64,000 nt of DNA. Origin: Candidatus Denitrolinea symbiosum (GTDB lineage Bacteria > Chloroflexota > Anaerolineae > Anaerolineales > Villigracilaceae). The DNA lies in NCBI GenBank assembly GCA_017312345.1, contig BLAA01000001.1, positions 1,550,001-1,614,000 on the forward strand. Direction: 5' to 3'. The translations under genes and the position numbers were made by a program. Shown here one piece after another: positions 8,065-17,229 of this stretch. Within the stretch, counting starts at the first letter, position 1. Each line of letters opens with the position of its first letter. The notes beneath the pieces were generated by a model. That model was not told the origin of the DNA and ran no database searches. It saw nothing but the letters and a program-made list of their open reading frames with translations.

Positions 8065-8985
8065 ATGTCTCATCGAGTTGTTTTCATGGGTTCGCCCGAT
8101 TTTGCGCTGCCCGGTCTGCGCGCGCTGGCGTCGCGATATCAAATCGTCGGCGTGGTCACCCAGCCCGACCGCGCCTCGGGACGCGGCCGCGCCCTCAAAC
8201 CTCCGCCCGTCAAGACGCTCGCGCTCGAACTTGGCCTGCCCCTCGTCCAACCCGAAAAACTGCGCCAGCCCGAAGCCGTCCAGCAACTGCGCGCCTGGAA
8301 TCCCGACCTTATCGTCGTGGCCGCGTTCGGGCAAATTCTCAAACCCGAAGTCCTCGACCTGCCGCGCTTTGGCTGTCTCAACGTCCACGCCTCGCTGCTG
8401 CCGCGCTGGAGGGGAGCCGCGCCGATCAACGCCGCCATCCTCGCGGGCGACGAAGAGACGGGCGTGACCATCATGAAAATGGACGCGGGCCTCGACACCG
8501 GCGGCATCCTGGCCCAGCGCGCCTTCCGCCTCTCTCCCGACGTGACGGCGGGCGCGGCCTTCGACGCGTTATCCGCCCTCGGCGCGGACCTGCTCCTCGA
8601 GTCCCTGCCCGATTACCTCGCTGGCAAGCTGACTCCCGTTCCGCAGCCCGAAGACGGCGTCACTTACGCGCCGATGCTCAAAAAGGAGGATGGACGTCTC
8701 GACTTCGCGCGTCCCGCGGACGAGTTGGAGCGGCGCGTGCGGGCGATGAATCCCTGGCCGGGCGCGTGGTTCGAGTGGGACGCGAACCTGCTCAAAGTGG
8801 CGCGCGCGAAAACCCTCGGCGGGGAAAAAGGCCGGGCGAGCGGAATCCGCCTCGTCGTCGAGGGGAGACCCGCAGTGACCTGCGCGGACGGCGCGCTCGT
8901 CCTGGAGGAAGTCCAGCCCGCGGGGAAGAGACCCATGTCGGGGCGGGCATTCCTGGCCGGGGCGCGGGGATGGGAATCGCGGTAG
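8065..8985 (+). CDS. fmt: Methionyl-tRNA formyltransferase
   Basis: This 306-residue protein formylates the methionine on initiator tRNA. The N-terminal domain has RVVFMGSPDFALPGL and the formyltransferase signature NVHASLLPRWRGAAPI (about residues 110-125), with the catalytic Asn/His/Asp set including the later D in DAGLDTGG. The C-terminal OB-like domain carries RAMNPWPGAW. Length is normal for Fmt. Unlike many genomes, no def or rsmB neighbours are seen here. It is divergent from the small DUF4870 gene. Confidence 0.95.
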   Translation: MSHRVVFMGSPDFALPGLRALASRYQIVGVVTQPDRASGRGRALKPPPVKTLALELGLPLVQPEKLRQPEAVQQLRAWNPDLIVVAAFGQILKPEVLDLPRFGCLNVHASLLPRWRGAAPINAAILAGDEETGVTIMKMDAGLDTGGILAQRAFRLSPDVTAGAAFDALSALGADLLLESLPDYLAGKLTPVPQPEDGVTYAPMLKKEDGRLDFARPADELERRVRAMNPWPGAWFEWDANLLKVARAKTLGGEKGRASGIRLVVEGRPAVTCADGALVLEEVQPAGKRPMSGRAFLAGARGWESR

Positions 8986-9076
8986 CGGCTGCGGCGCGAA
9001 ATCTGGCGTAAGAGAACGCGGCTTGCGCGCTTCTGTGAAGTACGGGCAATTTACAAATTCACACAGGAGATAACCA

Positions 9077-9304
9077 ATGAATCCTTTCATCTCGTTTATG
9101 GCTTCCACCGCCGGCCGCGTCCTGCGCGCCGTTGTGGGACTTGTCCTTGCGTACGTCGGCTGGGGGACGATGAGCGGCGCGGGCGGCACGATTGTGGCGC
9201 TGATCGGCCTGGTGATGATCGCGGCGGGCGTGTTCGACTTCTGTCTGTTCGCCCCGCTTTTCGGCAATCCGCTCAGCGGAAAGAAGATCCGCGCTGGAAA
9301 GTAA
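9077..9304 (+). CDS. DUF2892-like small membrane protein
   Basis: This 75-residue protein starts MNPFISFMASTAGRVLRAVVG with GGAGA eight bases upstream. Two hydrophobic helices and the pattern R..R...G..L...G.......G.....G......G..D.C...P.......K resemble the DUF2892 (YgaP-like) inner-membrane domain, which often accompanies redox or sulfur genes. It sits directly upstream of the peroxiredoxin gene. Confidence 0.75.
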   Translation: MNPFISFMASTAGRVLRAVVGLVLAYVGWGTMSGAGGTIVALIGLVMIAAGVFDFCLFAPLFGNPLSGKKIRAGK

Positions 9305-9360
9305 AGCCGCTGTTTGTCATCCGCGCCTGTGTTTTGCGCGCTTGCCGGGCGGCCGGGAAA

Positions 9361-9390
9361 TAACCCCGTCACATATTTGTGACGGGGTTA
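9361..9390. promoter_or_regulatory. Perfect inverted repeat over the peroxiredoxin promoter
   Basis: A 13-bp perfect inverted repeat (TAACCCCGTCACA and its complement) with a 4-base centre ends in the first bases of TATAAT at 9389-9394. It could be the terminator of the upstream gene without a real T run, or a regulator operator placed on the -10 box of the peroxiredoxin gene. Sequence alone does not decide. Confidence 0.55.
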
Positions 9391-9429
9391 TAATTCAAGC
9401 GCGCGTTTGACGCGCTGAAAGGAGGCTTC

Positions 9430-10143
9430 ATGGCCGAACAACCCAAAGGATGCGCACGCATCACCGGCGCGGTGTTGGGCGGGAATCCGTCTGCCCAGCC
9501 AGCCGCCGAATCCCCCGAAAAAAAGGAGACGATTATGACCGCACGCGTTGGGCAGAAGGCCCCCGATTTCGAAGCGCCCGCCTATTATCGAGGCGAATTC
9601 ACGAGCGTTAAACTATCCGACTATCTGGGAAAGTGGGTACTCGTCTGCTTCTACCCGGGCGATTTCACCTTTGTCTGAGCGACCGAAGTGTCGGCGGTCG
9701 CCGACAAATATCCCGAATTGCAGAAACTGGGGGTGGAGGTCATCTCGGTGAGCGTGGACAGTCACTTCGTCCACAAGATGTGGAACGATCACGAGTTGAG
9801 CAAAATGGTGGACGGCGGCGTTCCCTTCCACATGGCCTCCGACCAGGCCGGGAACGTCGGACGCGCCTTCGGCGTCTGGGACGAAAACCAGGGCATCGAA
9901 CTGCGCGGCCGCTTCATCATTGACCCCGACGGCGTGATCCAGGCCATGGAGGTGATGACTCCGCCCGTGGGCCGCCGTCTCGCCGAGACGGTGCGGCAGG
10001 TGCAGGCGTTCCAGCATGTGCGCGCCAGCAAAGGCTCCGAGGCCATGCCCGCAGGCTGGATGCCGGGCGATTCGACGCTCAAGCCGGGTCCCGGCCTGGT
10101 GGGCAACGTCTGGAAGGTCTGGAAACCTTCCGCGGAAAAGTAA
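9430..10143 (+). CDS. prxU: Selenocysteine-containing peroxiredoxin (PrxU/AhpC-like)
   Basis: A peroxiredoxin that reduces peroxides. The reading frame is open from 9430 to 10143 except for one TGA at 9676-9678, which replaces the peroxidatic cysteine: [14 protein letters not shown], where typical AhpC proteins have FTFVCPTE. A SECIS-like hairpin follows at the correct distance, and selB is in the same window, so selenocysteine insertion is the best reading. N-terminal [14 protein letters not shown] and later [10 protein letters not shown] are AhpC features. Two starts have good ribosome binding sites: 9430 (AGGAGG), giving a 35-residue extension, and 9535 (AGGAGA), the usual family start. 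Length is 237 residues from 9430. Confidence 0.9.
9679..9706 (+). promoter_or_regulatory. Bacterial SECIS-like element
   Basis: Immediately after the UGA, bases 9689-9706 fold as TGTCGGC / GCCGACA with apical loop GGTC. The loop starts 17 bases after the UGA. Bacterial SECIS elements have a short upper stem and a G-rich apical loop at about this distance, and the E. coli fdhF loop also carries GGUC. An alternative 7-bp stem (GCGACCG / CGGTCGC, 9679-9701) is possible. Confidence 0.75.
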
Positions 10144-10160
10144 GACCGCGGCTGTAACGA

Positions 10161-10188
10161 AAAGGGTTGGCGCCTGCCAGCCCTTTTT
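10161..10188 (+). terminator. Intrinsic terminator after the peroxiredoxin gene
   Basis: Stem AAGGGTTGGC / GCCAGCCCTT with a short loop followed by TTTTTT. A TACAAT -10 box for glpK follows at 10194-10199. Confidence 0.85.
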
Positions 10189-10227
10189 TGTTATACAATA
10201 AGGCCAGATTCTGCCGGGAGAACCTTT

Positions 10228-11718
10228 ATGTCCAAATATGTCGCCGCCATTGACCAGGGAACGACCAGCACGCGTTTCATCGTCTTCGATCACGACGGGA
10301 ACGCGGTCGTTGCCAGCCAGAAGGAGCATCAACAGATCTACCCGAAGCCGGGCTGGGTGGAGCATGACCCGCTTCAAATTTGGGAGCGGATGCTCGCCGT
10401 GATGACGACCGCGCTCGAACGCGGGCGCATCGTCCCGGAGCAGATCGTCGCGGTCGGCGTGACCAACCAGCGCGAGACGACCGTCGTCTGGGACAGGCGG
10501 ACGGGGAAGCCGATCCACAACGCCATCGTCTGGCAGGACACGCGCACGGATGAAATCTGCGGCGCGCTGGCGAAGCAGGGCGGGCAGGACCGTCTGCGCG
10601 CGAAGACGGGACTTCCGCTCGCCACGTATTTCTCGGGGCCGAAGATCAAATGGATTCTGGAGAATGTGTCGGGGGCGCGGAAAAAGGCCGATAACGGCGA
10701 TCTGCTGTTCGGTACCATCGACTCCTGGCTGATCTGGAATTTGACGGGGGAGCATGTCACTGACGTGACCAACGCCTCGCGCACGCTCTTGATGAATCTC
10801 GAAACGCTCGATTGGGACGACGAGATCCTGAAACTGCTCGGCATCCCGCGCGTCATGCTGCCGCGCACCAAGTCATCTTCGGAAATTTACGGGCGCATCG
10901 CGGGGAGCGGAGACCTGCCCCTGCGCGGCGTCCCCGTCGCGGGCGACCTCGGCGACCAGCAGGCCGCGCTCTTCGGTCAGACCTGCTACTCGGCGGGCGA
11001 AGCCAAGAACACCTATGGCACGGGCTGTTTCATGTTGATGAACACGGGCGGGAAGCCCGTCCCGTCGAAATCGGGATTGTTAACGACGCTCGGCTACAAG
11101 ATCGGGAATCAGGACGCCGTCTACGCGCTGGAAGGCTCGATTGCCGTCACGGGCGCGCTCGTCCAGTGGCTGCGCGACAACCTCGGCCTGATCCAAAAAT
11201 CGTCCGACGTGGAAGCCCTGGCGAAAAGCGTGGACGACAACGGCGGCGTCTATTTCGTCCCCGCGTTCAGCGGACTGTTCGCGCCCTATTGGAGGTCCGA
11301 CGCGCGCGGCGTCATCGTCGGGATGACGCGCTACGTCAACAAGGGACACATCGCCCGCGCCGCGCTCGAAGCGACCGCCTTCCAGACGCGCGAAGTCCTC
11401 GACGCGATGGAAACGGATTCGGGCGTGAAACTCACCGCGCTCAAAGTGGACGGCGGGATGGTCTTCAACGACCTGCTGATGCAGTTCCAGTCCGACATTT
11501 TGGGCGTGCCAGTCGTCCGCCCCAAAGTGGCGGAGACGACCGCCCTCGGCGCGGCCTACGCCGCGGGACTCGCCGTCGGCTTCTGGAAGGACTTCGACGA
11601 GTTGCGCGCCAACTGGGGCCGCGACCGCGAATGGAAACCGCAGATGGACTCCGCGAAACGCGACAAGTTGTATTCCGAGTGGAAGAAAGCCGTCACCCGT
11701 ACGTTCGACTGGCTCTAA
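10228..11718 (+). CDS. glpK: Glycerol kinase
   Basis: This 496-residue FGGY-family kinase phosphorylates glycerol to glycerol 3-phosphate. It starts [16 protein letters not shown] (the DQGTTSTR phosphate-binding motif) with GGGAG upstream. [22 protein letters not shown] and [18 protein letters not shown] match GlpK closely. Transcription is probably from a TACAAT box at 10194-10199. The next gene is glpD, so the pair converts glycerol to dihydroxyacetone phosphate. No glpF is visible. Confidence 0.95.
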   Translation: MSKYVAAIDQGTTSTRFIVFDHDGNAVVASQKEHQQIYPKPGWVEHDPLQIWERMLAVMTTALERGRIVPEQIVAVGVTNQRETTVVWDRRTGKPIHNAIVWQDTRTDEICGALAKQGGQDRLRAKTGLPLATYFSGPKIKWILENVSGARKKADNGDLLFGTIDSWLIWNLTGEHVTDVTNASRTLLMNLETLDWDDEILKLLGIPRVMLPRTKSSSEIYGRIAGSGDLPLRGVPVAGDLGDQQAALFGQTCYSAGEAKNTYGTGCFMLMNTGGKPVPSKSGLLTTLGYKIGNQDAVYALEGSIAVTGALVQWLRDNLGLIQKSSDVEALAKSVDDNGGVYFVPAFSGLFAPYWRSDARGVIVGMTRYVNKGHIARAALEATAFQTREVLDAMETDSGVKLTALKVDGGMVFNDLLMQFQSDILGVPVVRPKVAETTALGAAYAAGLAVGFWKDFDELRANWGRDREWKPQMDSAKRDKLYSEWKKAVTRTFDWL

Positions 11719-11737
11719 CCGCCGCCTCCCGCCCGAT

Positions 11738-11794
11738 ACCTGACACCTGAAACTTGAAACTTGAAACCTGGAACTTGAAACCTGGAACCTGAAA
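11738..11794. repeat. Tandem word repeat between glpK and glpD
   Basis: Words of the type ACCTGAAACTTGAA and ACCTGGAAC repeat about five times in the 77 bases between the two genes, up to the glpD start codon. There is no visible Shine-Dalgarno sequence inside it. Confidence 0.7.
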
Positions 11795-11795
11795 C

Positions 11796-13484
11796 ATGAA
11801 CCGACAGGAAACCCTCTCCCAAATCAAGTCCAACCCGAAAATCTCCGTCCTGATCGTCGGCGCGGGGATCAACGGCATCGGCGTCTTCCGCGACCTGGCG
11901 CTCAACGGCGTGGACGCGCTGCTCGTGGAGCGCGGCGATTTCTGTTCGGGCGCGAGCGCGGCCTCCTCGCACATGGCGCACGGCGGCATCCGCTACCTGG
12001 AGAACGGCGAGTTCCGACTCGTGCGCGAAGCGGTGGCCGAACGCAACCGCATGATCCAAAACGCGCCGCACCTCGTCGAGCCGCTCCCGACCACCGTCCC
12101 GATGTTCAAGCATTTTTCGGGACTGCTCAACGCGCCGCTCAAATTCCTCGGCCTGCTGGACAAACCCTCCGAACGCGGCTCGCTTGTCATCAAGATCGGT
12201 TTGATGTTCTACGACGCCTTCACGGGAAAAACCCGCGTCGTGCCGCGCCACGCGTTTCGCGGATGCGCCGAATCGCTCAAACTCTGGCCGCGGCTCAATT
12301 CCGACGTACACGCCACGGCCACTTACTACGACGGCTCGATTCTCAACCCCGAGCGTCTCGCGCTGGAAGTGATGCTGGACGGCGAAGCCGACGGCGGACG
12401 CGCGCTCAACTACGTCTCCCTCGTCGGCGGGCAGGGGAACGCGGTCACGCTCCGCGACGAACTGACGGACGCGGTCTTCGACGTCCAGCCGAAACTGGTT
12501 GTCAACGCGGCTGGCCCGTGGATAGACGCCGCCAACGGCAGCCTCGGCCTGTCCACCCGTTTCATCGGCGGGACCAAAGGCTCGCACCTCGTCCTCGACC
12601 ATCCCGAACTGCGGGAGACCATTGGCAATCATGAATTTTTCTTCGAAAACAAGGACGGGCGCATCGTCCTCATCTTCCCGCTGTACGACCGCGTCATCGT
12701 CGGCACGTCCGACATCCCCATCGAAAATCCCGACGACGCGCTTTGCACCGACGCCGAGGTGGACTACTTCCTCGAAATGATCGCCCGCGTCTTCCCCGAT
12801 GTCAAAGTGACGCGCGAGAACATCGTCTTTCGGTTTTCGGGAGTCCGTCCGCTGGCGCATACAGGTTCAGCCAAAACTACGGGACAGATCACCCGCGACC
12901 ATCACATCCAGGTGACGGAGGGCGAGTGGACTGGGCTCGGCTATCCCGTCTATTCGCTCGTCGGCGGCAAGTGGACCTCGTTCCGCGCCTTCGCGGAACA
13001 GGCGGCGGACAAGGCGCTGGCCTTTCTCGGCAGGACGCGGCAGAAGTCCACGCGCGAACTGCCCGTCGGCGGCGGACGCAATTACCCGCGGACCGCCGAG
13101 GAGCAGAAACGTTACCTCGACGGCCTCGCCGCGTGGACGGGATTCCCCGCCGAGCGCGTGCGCGTCCTGTTCGAACGCTACGGGACGCGCGCCGAAGCCG
13201 CGGCGTTGTCCATCGCCAGGCAACCCGATCAGCCGTTGAAGTCCCTGCCCGATTTCACGCGGCGTGAAGTCATCTTCCTCTGCCAGCAGGAACAGGTCGT
13301 CCATCTCGACGACATTCTCCTGCGCCGCACGCTGTTGGCGATGCTCGGACGGCTCACGCGCGCCGCGGTGGAGGAGATGTCCGACGCGGCGGGCGAGGCG
13401 CTGGGCTGGGACGAGGGGCGGAAAAAAGCCGAAGCGGCGCGCGCGCTCGAATTACTGGCGAGCCGCCACGAGGTCAGGTTGTGA
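11796..13484 (+). CDS. glpD: Glycerol-3-phosphate dehydrogenase
   Basis: This 562-residue FAD enzyme oxidises glycerol 3-phosphate to dihydroxyacetone phosphate and passes electrons to the quinone pool. The dinucleotide-binding motif IVGAGINGIGVFRDLAL is near residue 20, followed by SGASAASSHMAHGGIRYLE, a GlpD signature. VVNAAGPW and TRFIGGTKGSHLVLDHP are also typical. The C-terminal helical domain is present (about residues 410-560). It forms a unit with glpK; a run of simple repeats directly before the ATG leaves no clear ribosome binding site. Confidence 0.93.
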   Translation: MNRQETLSQIKSNPKISVLIVGAGINGIGVFRDLALNGVDALLVERGDFCSGASAASSHMAHGGIRYLENGEFRLVREAVAERNRMIQNAPHLVEPLPTTVPMFKHFSGLLNAPLKFLGLLDKPSERGSLVIKIGLMFYDAFTGKTRVVPRHAFRGCAESLKLWPRLNSDVHATATYYDGSILNPERLALEVMLDGEADGGRALNYVSLVGGQGNAVTLRDELTDAVFDVQPKLVVNAAGPWIDAANGSLGLSTRFIGGTKGSHLVLDHPELRETIGNHEFFFENKDGRIVLIFPLYDRVIVGTSDIPIENPDDALCTDAEVDYFLEMIARVFPDVKVTRENIVFRFSGVRPLAHTGSAKTTGQITRDHHIQVTEGEWTGLGYPVYSLVGGKWTSFRAFAEQAADKALAFLGRTRQKSTRELPVGGGRNYPRTAEEQKRYLDGLAAWTGFPAERVRVLFERYGTRAEAAALSIARQPDQPLKSLPDFTRREVIFLCQQEQVVHLDDILLRRTLLAMLGRLTRAAVEEMSDAAGEALGWDEGRKKAEAARALELLASRHEVRL

Positions 13485-13508
13485 ATCGAAGGATGGTAGA
13501 ATCCCCGA

Positions 13509-14462
13509 ATGTCCCCGCGCAAACAACATTCCGTTGACCTCGTCATCCCCGTCTACAACGAGGCGGGCGTGCTGGCGCGGACGCACGCGCGTCTGCGCGC
13601 GGCTGTGGACGCGCTCCCGTACGACTTCACGTTCATCTATGTGGACGACGGCTCCTCGGACGGCTCCGACGCGGAACTGGCCGCGCTGGCAAAGTCCGAC
13701 GGGCGCGTACGCGTGATCTCGCTCAGCCGCAACTTCGGCCACCAGGCCGCGCTGACCGCGGGACTCGACGCCTCGCGCGGCGACGCGGTCGTCTCGCTCG
13801 ACGCCGACGGGCAGCATCCGCCCGAAATGATCGCGCAGATGCTCGAACTGACGGCGCAGGGATACGACGTCGTACAGGCGCAGCGCGCCTCCGATGCTCA
13901 GGCGGGACGCTTCAAGAAGTGGACTTCGGATTGGTTCTACCGCCTCCTGAACTTCATCTCAGGGACGCGCGTCCTGCCAGGCGCGGCGGATTTCCGCGCC
14001 CTGTCGCGCCGCGCTGTGGATGCGTTGAAGGCCATGCCTGAGTATCATCGCTTCCTGCGCGGCATGGTCTCGTGGATCGGGTTCAAGTCCGCCATCCTGC
14101 CGTATCACCAGGAGGAGCGCGTCGCGGGCTCGTCGAAATATTCCCTCGGAAAAATGTTCCGCCTCGCGATGGACGCCATCTTCTCGTTCTCGCTCGCGCC
14201 CTTGTACGTGGGACTCAGCCTCGGCGGGATCCTGCTCCTGCTGGCGCTGACCGAGATGATCTATGTGCTTTCCTTCTGGGTGACGGGGCGCACGTCCAAC
14301 CTCGCGCCTGGCTGGAGTTCGCTGATGTTCGTCATCCTCATCGTCGGCGGGATGCTGATGGTACTTCTCGGTTTCATCGGCGTTTACGTGGGTTACATTT
14401 TTCAGGAAGTGAAACGCCGTCCCATCTATATCGTCAAACGCGAGGAGAAAACGGACGAATGA
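13509..14462 (+). CDS. Family 2 glycosyltransferase (DPM1/GtrB-like)
   Basis: This 317-residue protein probably transfers a sugar from a nucleotide sugar to polyprenyl phosphate on the cytoplasmic side of the membrane. The GT-A domain has DLVIPVYNEAGVL, the DDGSSDGS motif and SLDADGQHPPE (DxD). Two C-terminal membrane helices (about residues 235-260 and 275-300) and the closing YIFQEVKRRPIYIV are typical of the GtrB/ArnC group. TAGAAT ends eight bases before the ATG, so the transcript may be leaderless. Its stop overlaps the start of the next gene (ATGA), a membrane glycosyltransferase-like protein that could use its lipid-linked product. Confidence 0.9.
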   Translation: MSPRKQHSVDLVIPVYNEAGVLARTHARLRAAVDALPYDFTFIYVDDGSSDGSDAELAALAKSDGRVRVISLSRNFGHQAALTAGLDASRGDAVVSLDADGQHPPEMIAQMLELTAQGYDVVQAQRASDAQAGRFKKWTSDWFYRLLNFISGTRVLPGAADFRALSRRAVDALKAMPEYHRFLRGMVSWIGFKSAILPYHQEERVAGSSKYSLGKMFRLAMDAIFSFSLAPLYVGLSLGGILLLLALTEMIYVLSFWVTGRTSNLAPGWSSLMFVILIVGGMLMVLLGFIGVYVGYIFQEVKRRPIYIVKREEKTDE

Positions 14463-16516
14463 CGGCGCGCCTGTTTCGTCCGTGGACCGTCCCCATCGTT
14501 CTGCTCGCCGTCACCCTCGCGGCGTATGGACTCTTCGCCGCGCAGCAGGGTTTTCATTGGGACGACTGGGGTTTGATCGGCCTCATGTCTTTGCGGGGGC
14601 CGCGCGCCCTGCTCGACTATTTCGCCAAAGCGCGCCCGCTGTGGGGATATTTTTACGTCGCCACCATTTCCCTGTTCGGGACGAACCTGTTCGCCTGGCA
14701 GGTCTTCGCGCTCCTCATGCGCTGGCTCGCCGCCGTGACTTTATGGTGGTCGCTCCGCCTGACGTGGCCGCGTCGGGACGGCTTCGCGTTCTGGGCGGCG
14801 GTCTTCGCGCTGGTATATCCAGGTTTCAGCCAGCACTCCATCGCCGTCGCGTACAGTCACTACTCGATGGCGCTGGCGATGTTCTACGCCTCGCTGGGAC
14901 TTTCCCTGCTGGCGCTGCGCGGCGGACGCGGGCGCGCGGCCGCGACCCTCGCCGCGTTGACTCTCTCCGCGCTGCAACTTTTTTCCACCGAATATTTTTT
15001 CGGCCTCGAACTGCTGCGCCCGATCCTGTTCTGGCTGGCGCTCGGCGGCGTGGAAAACGAGCCGCGTCGCCGCTGGAAACGCGCCGCGCTGACGTACCTC
15101 CCGTACGGTTTGACGCTCGCCGCGTTCGTCGTCTGGCGCGGATTCTTCTTCGAGTCGCAGCTCTACCAGGTCACCTCGCAGGCCTCGGCGCTCGCGTCCC
15201 TGCCGCGGCAAATCTGGGACGGCGTCTGGAATGCCTCGGCCGCGGCGTGGCTCGGCGTGTTCCGCCTGCCTCCCTCCGCCGAAATGGGGACGCGGCTCAC
15301 GCTCGTTTACTGGCTCATCCTGCTCGCGGTCTTCGCGCTTTTCATGGTTTATCCCAATCGCTTGCAATCGGATTCCGCCGGTGAGAAAACCGTCCGCACG
15401 CCGATCCTGCAATGGATGGGCGTCGGCGCTCTCGCCGCGCTGACGGCGGGGATTCCGTTCTACGCGGCGCGCCTGCCCGTCCAGTTGAAATTCCCCGACG
15501 ACCGATTCACGCAGCCGTTCGCGTTCGGCGTCTCCCTGCTCCTCGCCGCGGGGCTGGAGCTCCTCCCGCGTCCCGCCTGGCGGACGGCGGCCGCGTCCGC
15601 GCTCGTCGCGCTGGCGGTGGGATTGCAGGTCCAAAACGCATTCTTCTTCCGCGAAGATTGGAAGGCGCAGAAAGCCTACTTCTGGCAGTTATCCTGGCGC
15701 GTGCCCGCGCTCGAAAGCGGCACGTCCATCCTTTCGGAGCGCGCCCCCTTTCGCTTCACGGACGACGACGCGCTGGGGTTCGCGACCAATTGGATGTACG
15801 CGCCGAACTCCGACGAGCTCAGCGCGATCCACCAGGTCTCGATGTCCACGCGCCTGAACTTTCAGAGCGATACGATGAAGTTCACCCAGCCGATTCAGGG
15901 ACGGCTCTTTACCAGCGATTTCGTCGTCTCCTCCGACGCGCTGATCGTGACGCAGTTCGCGCCGCCGTCGTGCCTGCGCGTCCTCCATCCCGTCTACGAC
16001 GCGGACCTGCCCGTCGCGCCGCGTTCGCGCGAGGCGACTGAGTCGCTGCTCGGTTTTGGACTCCCGTTCCTCCGTCGGGAGGAGGCGGCCGCGCTCCCGC
16101 TTTCGAACATGGCGCGGATCGCTTCCGCCGATCCGCCTGCCCGTCCGCCCGAGGCGATCTTCGGGAACGAGCCGCCGCGCCAATGGTGTTATTATTTCGA
16201 GCAGGCCGACCTCGCCCGCTCGCAGAGAAATTGGGAGGCGGTCGCCCGCCTCGGCGACGGGGCGTTTGCCGTCCCGTTCCTCCCGAATAACCCTGCCGAG
16301 TACCTGCCGTTCATCGAGGCCTACGCCCGTCTCTCGCGCGTGGACGAGGCCCGCAAGTTGACGATGGACGCCGCGGGGCAGATGCCGATCCTGCGGCCCG
16401 CGCTGTGCGCGCTCTGGCAGAGAGTCGCCGCGGACGGCGCGCTGTCGTTGCCCGACCGCGCCGCGGCCGCGCAAATCCAAACCGACCTTCATTACTGCCC
16501 GATGGAAACCGAATGA
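14459..16516 (+). CDS. GT-C-like multispanning membrane protein
   Basis: This 685-residue protein has a hydrophobic N-terminal two thirds with about ten or eleven membrane helices and a soluble C-terminal part. The motif HWDDW near residue 30, in the first periplasmic loop, is like the acidic catalytic motif of GT-C glycosyltransferases (PMT/ArnT fold). It is translationally coupled to the upstream GT-A enzyme and to the downstream phosphatase (both 4-base ATGA overlaps). Role inferred: transfer of a sugar from polyprenyl phosphate to an extracytoplasmic acceptor. A more specific family is not recognised. Confidence 0.75.
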   Translation: MTARLFRPWTVPIVLLAVTLAAYGLFAAQQGFHWDDWGLIGLMSLRGPRALLDYFAKARPLWGYFYVATISLFGTNLFAWQVFALLMRWLAAVTLWWSLRLTWPRRDGFAFWAAVFALVYPGFSQHSIAVAYSHYSMALAMFYASLGLSLLALRGGRGRAAATLAALTLSALQLFSTEYFFGLELLRPILFWLALGGVENEPRRRWKRAALTYLPYGLTLAAFVVWRGFFFESQLYQVTSQASALASLPRQIWDGVWNASAAAWLGVFRLPPSAEMGTRLTLVYWLILLAVFALFMVYPNRLQSDSAGEKTVRTPILQWMGVGALAALTAGIPFYAARLPVQLKFPDDRFTQPFAFGVSLLLAAGLELLPRPAWRTAAASALVALAVGLQVQNAFFFREDWKAQKAYFWQLSWRVPALESGTSILSERAPFRFTDDDALGFATNWMYAPNSDELSAIHQVSMSTRLNFQSDTMKFTQPIQGRLFTSDFVVSSDALIVTQFAPPSCLRVLHPVYDADLPVAPRSREATESLLGFGLPFLRREEAAALPLSNMARIASADPPARPPEAIFGNEPPRQWCYYFEQADLARSQRNWEAVARLGDGAFAVPFLPNNPAEYLPFIEAYARLSRVDEARKLTMDAAGQMPILRPALCALWQRVAADGALSLPDRAAAAQIQTDLHYCPMETE

Positions 16517-17145
16517 ACCTCGACAAAAATTTTTATGTGACGTTTGTACGCCACGGCGAATCGCTCGGCAACCAGGAGAACCGCTTCCAGGGACAGGCCG
16601 ATTTCCCGCTGACAGACAAGGGACGCGAGCAGGCGCGCGCTCTCGCTTCGCGCTGGACCTCGGAGGGCGCCGTCTTCGACCTCTGCATCGCCAGCCCGCT
16701 CTTGCGCGCCAAAGAGACGGCGGAGATCGTCGTCCGCGCGTTGAATGTCCCGCTCGAAATTGACCCGCTTTGGATGGAGATGGACAACGGGCGGCTGGCG
16801 GGCTTGCGCGAAGACGAGATTGACCAGGACGAGCCGAAGTTCCTCACGCCCTACACCCGCATCGGCGAGACGGGCGAAAGCCGCCTCGAAGTCTACCTGC
16901 GCGCGGGCCGCGGCATCCAGTCCATCCTCGACCGCAAGCCGGGACGTTACCTCGTCGTCTCGCACGGCGGTATTTTGAACATGGCGCTGTATTCCATCCT
17001 GAACATCACGCCGCAAGCGCATCATCACGGACCGCGCTTCTGGTTCCGCAACACCACCTTCGCCGATTTCGTCTACAACCCCGAGTGGCACAACTGGCGG
17101 CTCCTGCGTTTTGACCGTTCTCATTGGGCATCCAGTGAGCAGTGA
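16513..17145 (+). CDS. Histidine phosphatase family protein
   Basis: This 210-residue protein belongs to the phosphoglycerate-mutase-like histidine phosphatases. The catalytic RHGE motif is in VRHGESLGNQENRFQGQ near residue 12, and the second histidine is in YLVVSHGGILNM. SPLLRAKETAE and the acidic MDNGRLAG are also typical. Substrate cannot be told. The start overlaps the preceding stop by 4 bases, making a three-gene unit with the two glycosyltransferases. Confidence 0.9.
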   Translation: MNLDKNFYVTFVRHGESLGNQENRFQGQADFPLTDKGREQARALASRWTSEGAVFDLCIASPLLRAKETAEIVVRALNVPLEIDPLWMEMDNGRLAGLREDEIDQDEPKFLTPYTRIGETGESRLEVYLRAGRGIQSILDRKPGRYLVVSHGGILNMALYSILNITPQAHHHGPRFWFRNTTFADFVYNPEWHNWRLLRFDRSHWASSEQ

Positions 17146-17228
17146 GCAGGGATCAGTAATCAGTGATCAGTGATCAGTCATCAGAGTCAATCTCCAATTA
17201 CCAATTACCAATCACCAATCGTAAATCC
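17138..17228. repeat. Two blocks of tandem word repeats
   Basis: 17138-17186 repeats CAGTGATCAGTGATCAGT-type words, the complement of the blocks at 415-460 and 3331-3356. 17187-17228 repeats CCAATTACCAATTACCAAT-type words. The block fills the whole gap before the PanE-like gene and leaves it without a clear ribosome binding site. Confidence 0.7.
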
Positions 17229-17229
17229 T

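Noticed and set aside
9430..10143. Peroxiredoxin gene broken by a nonsense mutation or frameshift (pseudogene)
   Set aside because: The frame is the same on both sides of the UGA, the UGA is exactly at the catalytic Cys, a SECIS-like hairpin follows, and selB is nearby.
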